Shown one piece after another: positions 1 through 5,080 of a stretch of DNA of 5,080 bases (positions within the stretch are counted from its first letter, which is position 1; each line of letters begins with the position of its first letter). The stretch spans positions 1 through 5,080 of the forward strand of contig JALVWV010000012.1 in the NCBI GenBank assembly GCA_027023145.1, written 5' to 3'. Source of the DNA: Campylobacteraceae bacterium (GTDB lineage Bacteria > Campylobacterota > Campylobacteria > Campylobacterales > Sulfurovaceae). The notes beneath the pieces were generated by a model, which ran no database searches, had not been told where the DNA came from, and was given only the letters and a program-made list of their open reading frames with translations. Made by a program: the position numbers and the translations under genes.

Positions 1-1
1 C

Positions 2-232
2 TTGATCGTGGTGCTGGCCATCATGGGAACACTGACGGCTATCGTCCTGGCTTTGAACTACACCTCGAAGCATCTGCCCGGAGTGGGGTATTATCTCGCC
101 GGAGGTTTTCTGTTGGCGTTTGCGATTGAAGTTGCCCTGAGGATGACCACTCAGCGGGTCGTGCGCAAACAGTCCCCCATCGGTATCCTCAAAAAAGTCG
201 AGGATGAAATCGAACACATCATTGCGCAATAA
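2..232 (+). CDS. Small membrane protein, 3' part (probably 5'-truncated by the window edge)
   Basis: I do not recognise this protein family. The reading frame is open from the left edge to a TAA at 230-232. The first possible start is a TTG at bases 2-4, but there is no room to see a ribosome binding site, so the gene most likely begins outside the window. The visible 76 residues hold two hydrophobic helices, about residues 2-18 and 28-46, separated by a short polar loop containing KHLPG. They are followed by a basic patch (RMTTQRVVRKQ) and a charged helix ending in EHIIAQ. By the positive-inside rule the C-terminal tail should be cytoplasmic. The gene converges on the small gene at 238-447 with only 5 bases between the two stops, and I see no terminator hairpin. 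It could be the end of a larger membrane protein; coding status is supported by the clean hydrophobic/charged layout. Confidence 0.6.
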   Translation: MIVVLAIMGTLTAIVLALNYTSKHLPGVGYYLAGGFLLAFAIEVALRMTTQRVVRKQSPIGILKKVEDEIEHIIAQ

Positions 233-237
233 AACAA

Positions 238-447
238 TCAATATGTCGCGTATTTTCCCTGTGCCACATCTGCTTTGAGTTCATCGAGTGCTTCTTGCAT
301 CACCTCTACAAGCAGTGTTGCCATTTTTTGATCATCGGCTTCGGGAATGTCCCAGTCGGCAATTTTCAAGTTGGCTTCAAACAGCGCTCTAAGCTCTGAT
401 GCGATCTCCGCTTTGCGTTTGGTGATCTCTTGTTGTTCGGGGGGCAT
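238..447 (-). CDS. Small acidic helical protein of unknown function (69 aa)
   Basis: No function can be assigned. The ATG at 445-447 is preceded by a good ribosome binding site (AAGGA, 454-458, 6 bases upstream), and a TATAAT box lies 28 bases before the start, so the gene looks genuine despite its size. The product is soluble, without signal peptide or membrane segment, and is rich in Ala, Glu, Leu and Lys. I count 15 acidic against 8 basic residues, so it is clearly acidic. It reads as two amphipathic helices (about residues 4-30 and 38-63) joined by a central DWDIPEADD segment at 31-39 that carries its only Trp. It has no cysteines, so it is not a small metal-binding protein of the usual kind. 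It lies 55 bases downstream of the permease on the same strand and could be partly co-transcribed with it. A helical hairpin adaptor or regulator is possible, but that is only a guess from the shape. Confidence 0.7.
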   Translation of the reverse strand: MPPEQQEITKRKAEIASELRALFEANLKIADWDIPEADDQKMATLLVEVMQEALDELKADVAQGKYATY

Positions 448-474
448 CGTTCATCCTTGTTTTTGCTTTCTGCA

Positions 475-480
475 ATTATA
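475..480 (-). promoter_or_regulatory. Putative -10 box (TATAAT) for the small acidic gene
   Basis: On the minus strand this is a perfect TATAAT. It lies in the 55-base gap between the permease stop and the small gene, which would place transcription start near 468 and give a leader of about 20 bases containing the AAGGA ribosome binding site. No TTGACA-like -35 is seen at the usual spacing. That is common in Campylobacterota, where -35 elements are poorly conserved. The small gene may therefore be expressed independently of the permease. Confidence 0.45.
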
Positions 481-502
481 TCCCGGCAGGGTAAATCTTT
501 CG

Positions 503-1807
503 TTATTTTTCAATGTTTTGTTGTGTGGCTATTCGACTATACCCCCACGCTCCCAAGGTCAATATACCGTAGAGGATGACGATGAAGAGCATCTGCTCCG
601 GTTTGGTTTTGTACTCGTACCACAGGATAAGGATTGATCCGATTCCCAATCCCGCGATAGCGACGAGAGTAAAGAGGGTTGAAGAGTGAGTGGCGTGGCG
701 GATTTTGAAGTTGGCGATGGCCATAAGGAGGGAGACGAGGAGAAATGTGATGCTCCCAAACTCAAGGATCAGCCGCAGTCCTCCGACAAAAATAAGGGTT
801 GACGCGGTGGCAGCCATGGCGAGGATGGCGTAGGTGGGGATCATCCCCCTGCGATGACTGAGTGCGCCAGGGAGATATCCGTCATCGGCGATGCGTGCCA
901 TTTGACGCGAAGAGCCAAACATCGTCCCGCTGATCGCCGAGGAGGTGGCCAGCACGGCACCAATGATGACCAGGTTGCGTCCGAGATGCCCCATGATCGC
1001 TTCAGCTCCGGAAGCCAGAGCATATTCTTTGTCGTGGATCAGATCCTGTACTGGGATGGCAACTACCGCAGCCAGGGCGATGACAAAGTAGATCAGTGCC
1101 ACGAGAAACACCGCTCCGTAGATCGCTCGGGGAATATTGCGTTCAGGGTTCTCCATCTCATTGACGGCATTGATCACCAGCTGAAACCCTTCGTATGCGA
1201 CGAACGTTACTGAAGCGACGGTGAGGATATGGAGAGTGTGTGTCTGACCAAAGTCGCGTGCAAGTGTCCTGGTGAAAGTGTGCAGATCGATCTGCCCGTG
1301 GTAGATAAGCATCATCGAGATGATGAACAAGATGATGAGCTTGGCATAGACCATCAGATCCTCAATCTTGCCCATCCCTTTGACGCTCCAGAGATTGATC
1401 CCGGCAAAGACCCAGATGATGGCGATGGCGACCCCCTTGCGCACCCAATCGTTGTGCGCCCACTCTGAGCCGCTGATGCCGTAGGATGAGAAAGTATAGG
1501 CATAGAGGGCGAGCGTGGAGATGTAGCCGAAGATCGTGTACCACCCGATAAACGATGCTGCGAGATGGGAATCAGGGTAGGTACGCTTGAAAAACGCATA
1601 CGTCGCCCCCTCATCCCGGTAGTAAACTCCCAGTTTGACATACGAATACGCTGCAAACAGGGCAACCACTCCGCCCAGTGCGATGGCAAAAGGGGCCAAG
1701 AAACCTACCATCGAGACGGAGATACCCAGGATCGTGAAAATTCCTCCTCCGACCATCCCGCCAACGGCGATGGCGATTAGTTCTTTTAACCCAAGATTTT
1801 TGTTCAT
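503..1807 (-). CDS. APC-superfamily amino acid permease
   Basis: This is an inner-membrane secondary transporter of the amino acid-polyamine-organocation superfamily, predicted to move an amino acid or related amine by proton symport or exchange. The 434 residues match the usual family length and give about 12 hydrophobic helices. Helix 1 contains the unwound substrate-binding motif GGMVGGGIF (residues 16-24). Helix 6 carries FVAYEGF (202-208), followed by the family's cytoplasmic NEMENPERNIPRAI segment (216-229). Helix 8 and the next loop hold SAISGTMFGSSRQMARIADDGYLP (from residue 290), typical of the superfamily. The start is an ATG at 1805-1807 with AGGA at 1815-1818, 7 bases upstream. 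The substrate cannot be read from sequence; a polyamine, a cationic amino acid or a neutral amino acid are all possible. The gene is divergent from gap, with which it shares an 81-base promoter region, and is followed by the small acidic gene. It appears intact. Confidence 0.9.
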   Translation of the reverse strand: MNKNLGLKELIAIAVGGMVGGGIFTILGISVSMVGFLAPFAIALGGVVALFAAYSYVKLGVYYRDEGATYAFFKRTYPDSHLAASFIGWYTIFGYISTLALYAYTFSSYGISGSEWAHNDWVRKGVAIAIIWVFAGINLWSVKGMGKIEDLMVYAKLIILFIISMMLIYHGQIDLHTFTRTLARDFGQTHTLHILTVASVTFVAYEGFQLVINAVNEMENPERNIPRAIYGAVFLVALIYFVIALAAVVAIPVQDLIHDKEYALASGAEAIMGHLGRNLVIIGAVLATSSAISGTMFGSSRQMARIADDGYLPGALSHRRGMIPTYAILAMAATASTLIFVGGLRLILEFGSITFLLVSLLMAIANFKIRHATHSSTLFTLVAIAGLGIGSILILWYEYKTKPEQMLFIVILYGILTLGAWGYSRIATQQNIEK

Positions 1808-1836
1808 ACTATTTTCCTGTCAGATTTTCAGTCCCT

Positions 1837-1860
1837 AATTATAGCCCCTGAAGTATAATT
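1837..1860. repeat. 7-bp inverted repeat formed by two divergent -10 boxes
   Basis: AATTATA (1837-1843) and TATAATT (1854-1860) are exact reverse complements separated by 10 bases. Each arm contains one TATAAT, one on each strand, so the symmetry is most simply explained by two back-to-back promoters. An operator for a dimeric regulator using the same symmetry cannot be excluded. Confidence 0.5.
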
Positions 1861-1866
1861 GTGCAA
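1838..1866 (-). promoter_or_regulatory. Putative promoter of the APC permease
   Basis: On the minus strand a perfect TATAAT lies at 1838-1843. A partial -35 match, TTGCAC (1861-1866, three of six matching TTGACA), sits exactly 17 bases upstream. Transcription would begin near 1831, leaving a leader of about 25 bases before the ATG at 1807 that includes the AGGA ribosome binding site. The -35 region lies beyond the -10 box of the divergent gap promoter, so the two sites overlap. Confidence 0.55.
1854..1859 (+). promoter_or_regulatory. Putative -10 box (TATAAT) of the gap promoter
   Basis: A perfect TATAAT lies 29 bases before the gap ATG. Transcription would start at about 1865-1866 and give a leader of about 23 bases. 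At the expected -35 position (1831-1836) there is no TTGACA-like hexamer; a T-rich stretch (1825-1829) lies a little further upstream. A strong -10 with no -35 is usual for housekeeping promoters of Campylobacterota. Confidence 0.55.
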
Positions 1867-1876
1867 ATTTAACAGC

Positions 1877-1881
1877 AAGGA
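1877..1881 (+). promoter_or_regulatory. Ribosome binding site that fixes the gap start
   Basis: AAGGA lies 7 bases before the ATG at 1889-1891. The open frame extends upstream to a TTG at 1859, but that codon overlaps the -10 box and would add ten residues not found in GAPDH proteins. Starting at 1889 puts the Rossmann motif at the usual place near residue 7. Confidence 0.8.
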
Positions 1882-1888
1882 ATTACCC

Positions 1889-2884
1889 ATGGCACTCAAA
1901 GCCGCCGTCAACGGCACCGGTCGTATCGGCCTGATCGCAATCAAAATCCTTACCGAGCGCAGCGACACGGAGCTTGTCGCCATCAATACCACCGCCTCCC
2001 TTGAGATGCTGGCGTATTTGCTCAAGTACGATACGGTTCATCGTGGAGCCGAAGTGGAGATCATCGATGATGAGACCATGCGCATTAATGGAACAAACGT
2101 GCATATTTTCAGCGAACGCGACCCCGAGAAACTCGATTTTGGTGCCAAAGGAGCTGAAGTAGTACTGGAATGTACCGGCGTGTTCCTCACGACTGAAAAA
2201 GCCAAACCTTTCCTCAAAAACGGGGTCAAGCGTGTCGTCATGAGCGCCCCGGCCAAAGACGATGAGACCGCCACCTTCGTCTACAAGATCAACACCGACG
2301 ATTACGCCGGGCAGGCGATCGTCTCCAACGCCAGCTGCACCACCAACTGCCTGGCACCCGTCACCAAAGTCCTCGACGATGCCTTCGGGATCGACAACGG
2401 CCTCATGACCACGATCCACTCCTATACCAACGATCAGAACCTCCTCGATGTCAAACACAAAAAAGATTTCCGTCGTGCGCGTGCGGCAGCGGTCAACATG
2501 ATCCCCACCACCACCGGAGCGGCCAAAGCGATCGGTCTCGTGATGCCGCACCTCAAGGGCAAGCTCAACGGCTACGCCATGCGTGTGCCTACCACCGACG
2601 TCTCGGTTGTCGATCTAACCGTCAATGTCAAAAAAGAGGTCACCAAAGAGGACGTCATTGCTGCCTTTGAAAAAGCAGCCGAAGGGCATTTCAAAGGACT
2701 CATCGAAATCGACAATGACAAGCGGGTCTCGAGCGATTTTGTCGGCTCAACCTACAGCGCAACGTTTGTCCCCGACATGACCAGTGTGGTCGACGGCAAC
2801 ACCGTTAAAGTGCTGGCGTGGTATGACAATGAGTGGGGGTACACCGAGCGACTGGTGGATATGGCGATGTTAGTGAGTCGGTAG
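1889..2884 (+). CDS. gap: Glyceraldehyde-3-phosphate dehydrogenase, possibly NADP-accepting
   Basis: This is a cytoplasmic, normally tetrameric enzyme that interconverts glyceraldehyde 3-phosphate and 1,3-bisphosphoglycerate in glycolysis and gluconeogenesis. Its 331 residues match the family length. The N-terminal Rossmann domain begins with VNGTGRIG (7-14; Thr replaces the usual Phe). The catalytic segment SNASCTTNCLAP contains the nucleophile Cys150, and the base is His177. IPTTTGAAKA (205-214) and the C-terminal WYDNEWGY (311-318) are intact. The odd part is the coenzyme site. The Asp that follows Asn at the end of the second strand in NAD enzymes is Thr34 (INTTAS, 32-37), and the proline of the usual D-x-PHKD segment is absent (Lys189 in DVKHKKD). 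Replacement of that Asp is known in NADP-preferring GapB-type enzymes, so NADP or dual use is inferred, favouring gluconeogenesis. Wobble positions in the middle of the gene are rich in C, as in highly expressed genes. It is divergent from the permease and has no pathway neighbours here. Confidence 0.96.
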   Translation: MALKAAVNGTGRIGLIAIKILTERSDTELVAINTTASLEMLAYLLKYDTVHRGAEVEIIDDETMRINGTNVHIFSERDPEKLDFGAKGAEVVLECTGVFLTTEKAKPFLKNGVKRVVMSAPAKDDETATFVYKINTDDYAGQAIVSNASCTTNCLAPVTKVLDDAFGIDNGLMTTIHSYTNDQNLLDVKHKKDFRRARAAAVNMIPTTTGAAKAIGLVMPHLKGKLNGYAMRVPTTDVSVVDLTVNVKKEVTKEDVIAAFEKAAEGHFKGLIEIDNDKRVSSDFVGSTYSATFVPDMTSVVDGNTVKVLAWYDNEWGYTERLVDMAMLVSR

Positions 2885-2907
2885 TTTATTCATCATCGCT
2901 TGCAGTC

Positions 2908-4698
2908 TCACGGGTGTATAGCGATCCTGAGGGTAAACAGTGCCCCCTCTGCTCCGTTGGTTGCTTCAATGCTCCCTTTGAACCTCTCATGAAGAATGGT
3001 CTGCACCATGTAGAGACCGATACCAGTTCCTTTGTCGGCTTTGGTGCTAAAATAGGGTTTGAAAATTTTCTCCAGTATCGTCTCGGGGATACCACCAGCG
3101 TTGTCCTGGATGGTGATGCAGGCGTAGTCGCCGTCGCGTGAAGCGTGTAGATCGATCCGGGCGTTGGATACCTCGCGTTCCATCAGAGCATCCCGGGCAT
3201 TGCCAATGAGATTGAGGAGTACCTGGGCAAACTCGTTGGGGTTGCCGTGCAGGGTGATCTCCTCCTCGGCGGTACAGGTGATGGTGATGTTTTTGTGTTT
3301 GAGGTCGTAGCCGATGATGTCCAGTACCTTGTCATACGCTTGACGCGCCGGGAAATCGACTGCTTCACCGGTGGGTTTGTAAAAGTCTTTGAAATTGTCG
3401 ATCGTGTCGCTCATGAAAAAGATTTGCTCGTGGGCAGTAGTAAGCATCTCAGTAAGTTTTTCAGGAGCCAATTTCTCTTTGGCATGGAGGGCTTTGAGGT
3501 TTTGGAGGATGAGGCTCAGCCGGGTGAGGGGGTGGCGCCACTGATGGGCGATGTTGCCGATCATTTCCCCGAGTTCCGCCAGACGTGCTTGGTGGATGAT
3601 CATCCGGTCTTTGCGGGCATTCTCTTCGGTCTTTTCGTCCACACGCTGTTCGAGGGTATGGGTGAGTTCACGGAGTTCTTCCTGCTGGCGGGTGACGGTA
3701 TCAAACATATGCTCGATGGGGCGGGAGAGGAGATAGGAGAGAGGAAACGCTCCAAGGAAGAGGAGAATCAGCATCAGGGTGGCTTTTTTGTAGTCCTCTT
3801 TGCCGAAGGTGATCATGGTATCGGGTTTGGGGCTGAAAGCGATGTTGATGATCTCGGTACCCATTGGGATCGTTTTGGCATAAATTTTATTTGCTGTATC
3901 GAGGAAGGTTTGGTTGGGTTTTTTGGGTATCTCAGCTGCTGTGATGGGCAGGAGATCCCAAACGTGTTTTGGCGTGACATGTCTGTCGTAATACTTTTTT
4001 TTAGCATAGATCAAGAAACCATCGGTATCAAACAGGGTTGTTTCGAAAATAGGGGAGGCAGTGAAGAGGGAGACGATGGTCTTGGCAAACGTATTGATGG
4101 TGAGTACCCCCTGGAATGTGCCTTTGAAATAGATCGGAGTTGAGACGCGGAAGACGGGGACGAAGGGCTGAACAACGTGACCATTTTCGACATTAAAGTC
4201 GATCTTGGAGCTGTAGATTTCCCCTTCGGGGAGTTTGGCGGCTTCCTGAAAATAGTAGCGGTCGGATTTGTCCTGGAGTTTAGCCTTTTTGTATGGATAG
4301 CCACTGATGCGATCCCGGTCGAAACGGAGCTTTTCTACCCCGTCGGCTCCGATGAAGCGCAGCTGCATGTAGTCGTCGTGCTCGAGCATGATGGTGAGGA
4401 AGAGAAACTCGGCTTGATTGATGTGGGTGGGATCGACGACGTAGCTGAGGAAGTAGGGGTTGTAGGCGATCGATTTGAGGCTCCGGGAGAGGCTGCCCAG
4501 GTAGAGATCGATGAAGCGGCTTTTGCCATCCATCTGCAGGTACGACTCGGTACGGAACTGTTCGTTCTCTTTTTTGTCGATCATCCAGTTGCTGAAGAGG
4601 AAAAAAGAGATCAGTAGGATCAGCCCGAAGAGGAAGAAAAAGGTCGCCAGCACAAGAGTGAACCGCTTGCGGTTGATAGGGCGGTAGCTAAAGGGCAA
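2908..4698 (-). CDS. Membrane sensor histidine kinase with Cache-like periplasmic domain
   Basis: This is the sensor of a two-component system: it autophosphorylates on His and passes the phosphate to the regulator encoded just upstream. Assuming a TTG start at 4696-4698, the protein has 596 residues. Transmembrane helix 1 is at about 13-38 and helix 2 at about 306-326. The roughly 265-residue periplasmic region between them has double-Cache features: LRFIGADG (113-120), an EIYSSKIDFNVENG segment (160-173), a P..P.FR..TP run, and FQGVLTINTF (195-204). A charged coiled coil (about 335-380) leads to the H-box IAHQWRHPL, with phospho-acceptor His385. The ATPase domain is complete: N-box NLIGNARDAL (Asn500), G1 DNAGG (532-536), F-box FKPYF (546-550) and G2 GTGIGL (557-562). 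His389 replaces the Gln usual in HQWRQPL kinases. The frame stays open upstream to 4878, but that part is a shadow of the regulator gene. It converges on gap with 23 bases between stops. The ligand is unknown. Confidence 0.92.
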   Translation of the reverse strand: MPFSYRPINRKRFTLVLATFFFLFGLILLISFFLFSNWMIDKKENEQFRTESYLQMDGKSRFIDLYLGSLSRSLKSIAYNPYFLSYVVDPTHINQAEFLFLTIMLEHDDYMQLRFIGADGVEKLRFDRDRISGYPYKKAKLQDKSDRYYFQEAAKLPEGEIYSSKIDFNVENGHVVQPFVPVFRVSTPIYFKGTFQGVLTINTFAKTIVSLFTASPIFETTLFDTDGFLIYAKKKYYDRHVTPKHVWDLLPITAAEIPKKPNQTFLDTANKIYAKTIPMGTEIINIAFSPKPDTMITFGKEDYKKATLMLILLFLGAFPLSYLLSRPIEHMFDTVTRQQEELRELTHTLEQRVDEKTEENARKDRMIIHQARLAELGEMIGNIAHQWRHPLTRLSLILQNLKALHAKEKLAPEKLTEMLTTAHEQIFFMSDTIDNFKDFYKPTGEAVDFPARQAYDKVLDIIGYDLKHKNITITCTAEEEITLHGNPNEFAQVLLNLIGNARDALMEREVSNARIDLHASRDGDYACITIQDNAGGIPETILEKIFKPYFSTKADKGTGIGLYMVQTILHERFKGSIEATNGAEGALFTLRIAIHP

Positions 4699-5080
4699 TT
4701 TTGTATCCTGCTCCGCGATGGGAGACGATGAAATTTGCGTCGAGTTTGTCGCGGAGTTTCTTGATGGTAGTGCGGAGCGTGTTATCGTTGATCGGTTGAT
4801 CTTCCCAGATGTAAGTCTGGATGCTCTCCTTGGAGACAATCTGGTTTTTGTGTTTGAGGAGGAGGTAGATGAGAGCACGCTCTCGGGGGTTGAGGTGGAC
4901 TTCAGTTCCTTTGTAATAGAGTTTCTCGGCTTTCATGTCAAATGCATACTGCGCAGTGATGGCAATAAGGTGGTCGGTGTCCTTTTTGATGAGGTGCTCG
5001 ATCCGAATCTCGAGTTCTTCGATGTCAAAGGGTTTGCGGACGTAGTCATTGCACCCCAGGGCATACGCCTCTTTGAGGTA
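4688..5080 (-). CDS. OmpR/PhoB-type response regulator, 3' part (5' end beyond the window)
   Basis: This is the DNA-binding partner of the kinase, predicted to control transcription when phosphorylated. The window holds the last 130 residues; the frame is open to the right edge, and about 90-100 N-terminal residues, including the phospho-acceptor Asp, should lie outside. Fragment residues 1-33 are the end of a receiver domain: ALGCNDYVRKPFDIEEL carries the conserved Lys-Pro pair (16-17) of the active site and leads into helix 5. After a short linker comes a complete winged-helix domain (about 50-130), with LNPRERALIYLLLKHKNQIVS as its first part, the recognition helix NTLRTTIKKLRDKL, and the wing ending in HRGAGYKIAL. 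An internal ATG at 4934-4936 opens a shorter frame, but it begins after the receiver and is not the real start. The TAG at 4688-4690 lies 8 bases past the kinase TTG, an 11-base overlap. The target genes are unknown. Confidence 0.92.
   Translation of the reverse strand, partial: YLKEAYALGCNDYVRKPFDIEELEIRIEHLIKKDTDHLIAITAQYAFDMKAEKLYYKGTEVHLNPRERALIYLLLKHKNQIVSKESIQTYIWEDQPINDNTLRTTIKKLRDKLDANFIVSHRGAGYKIAL
4696..4709 (-). promoter_or_regulatory. Ribosome binding site and TTG start of the kinase, inside the regulator gene
   Basis: On the minus strand AGGA (4706-4709) lies 7 bases before a TTG (4696-4698). The only in-frame ATGs are at 4876-4878, deep inside the regulator, and after the first membrane helix. 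A GTG at 4651-4653 falls within that helix. The TTG is therefore the only start that has a binding site and keeps the whole helix with a basic cytoplasmic N-terminus. The site lies within the last codons of the regulator, which points to translational coupling. Confidence 0.7.

Noticed and set aside
221..230. Perfect 10-bp palindrome ATTGCGCAAT at the end of the first gene
   Set aside because: It has no loop and so cannot be a terminator stem, and it encodes the final residues IAQ before the stop. A single copy in coding sequence is not enough to call an operator.
347..637. Plus-strand open frame of 96 residues across the small gene, its promoter gap and the permease 3' end
   Set aside because: It overlaps two better-supported minus-strand genes and has no ribosome binding site or coherent composition.
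1883..2551. Open frame of 222 residues on the minus strand opposite gap
   Set aside because: A Gly/Asp/Val-rich translation with no recognisable fold, typical of the complement of a C-ending, highly expressed gene. The sense gene is unambiguous.
2929..2949. Possible hairpin GAGGG / CCCTC in the kinase 3' end as a terminator for gap
   Set aside because: Only five base pairs with an 11-base loop and no following T-run; it also lies within coding sequence.
3594..3605. Perfect 12-bp palindrome GGATGATCATCC
   Set aside because: It lies inside the kinase coding region (coding for RMII and neighbours just before the H-box), has no second copy noticed nearby, and is not linked to any promoter.
3247..4143. 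Long open frame of 298 residues on the plus strand opposite the kinase
   Set aside because: It is antisense to a kinase with intact motifs, its translation shows no domain pattern, and its length follows from the codon bias of the true gene. No ribosome binding site or promoter supports it.
4699..4878. Sixty-residue upstream extension of the kinase frame
   Set aside because: A Ser/Arg/Thr-rich low-order sequence lying over the regulator's winged-helix domain in another frame; it is a shadow, and a TTG with a binding site gives a normal kinase start.
1..5080. A novel defence, mobile or biosynthetic system
   Set aside because: All substantial frames are accounted for by a permease, GAPDH, a kinase/regulator pair and two small or partial genes. 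No repeats, integrase, transposase, toxin-antitoxin pair or atypical gene cluster is visible.

Overview
The window looks like a chromosomal segment of a Campylobacterota (epsilonproteobacterial) organism, probably near Sulfurimonas or Sulfuricurvum. This is inferred from protein style only: the HQWR-type kinase H-box, the receiver-plus-winged-helix regulator directly upstream of a Cache-type kinase, sigma70-like promoters with clear TATAAT boxes but weak -35 elements, and tight gene packing. No rRNA or other taxonomic marker is present. Base composition is roughly balanced, somewhat richer in G+C than is typical for the group.

Layout, left to right. (1) 2-232, plus strand: the 3' end of a small two-helix membrane protein, probably cut by the window edge. 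(2) 238-447, minus: a 69-residue acidic, helical protein of unknown function with its own likely promoter. (3) 503-1807, minus: a complete 12-helix APC-superfamily permease. (4) 1808-1888: a short divergent promoter region in which the two -10 boxes form an inverted repeat. (5) 1889-2884, plus: a complete glyceraldehyde-3-phosphate dehydrogenase (gap). (6) 2908-4698, minus: a membrane sensor histidine kinase with a large Cache-like periplasmic domain. (7) 4688-5080, minus: the 3' part of an OmpR/PhoB-type response regulator, running off the right edge and overlapping the kinase start by 11 bases. There is no intergenic stretch above about 80 bases.

How the genes relate. Regulator and kinase form one translationally coupled two-component operon; its signal and target genes cannot be read from this window. 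gap and the permease are transcribed divergently from promoters so close that one RNA polymerase should exclude the other. The GAPDH lacks the acidic residue and the proline usually associated with strict NAD use, so it may accept NADP and work in the biosynthetic (gluconeogenic) direction, which would fit an autotrophic or organic-acid-based lifestyle.

I found no mobile element, CRISPR array, RNA gene, phage trace or evident undescribed system. The points most worth a second look are the GAPDH coenzyme site, the divergent promoter pair, the TTG-initiated kinase overlap and the small acidic protein.
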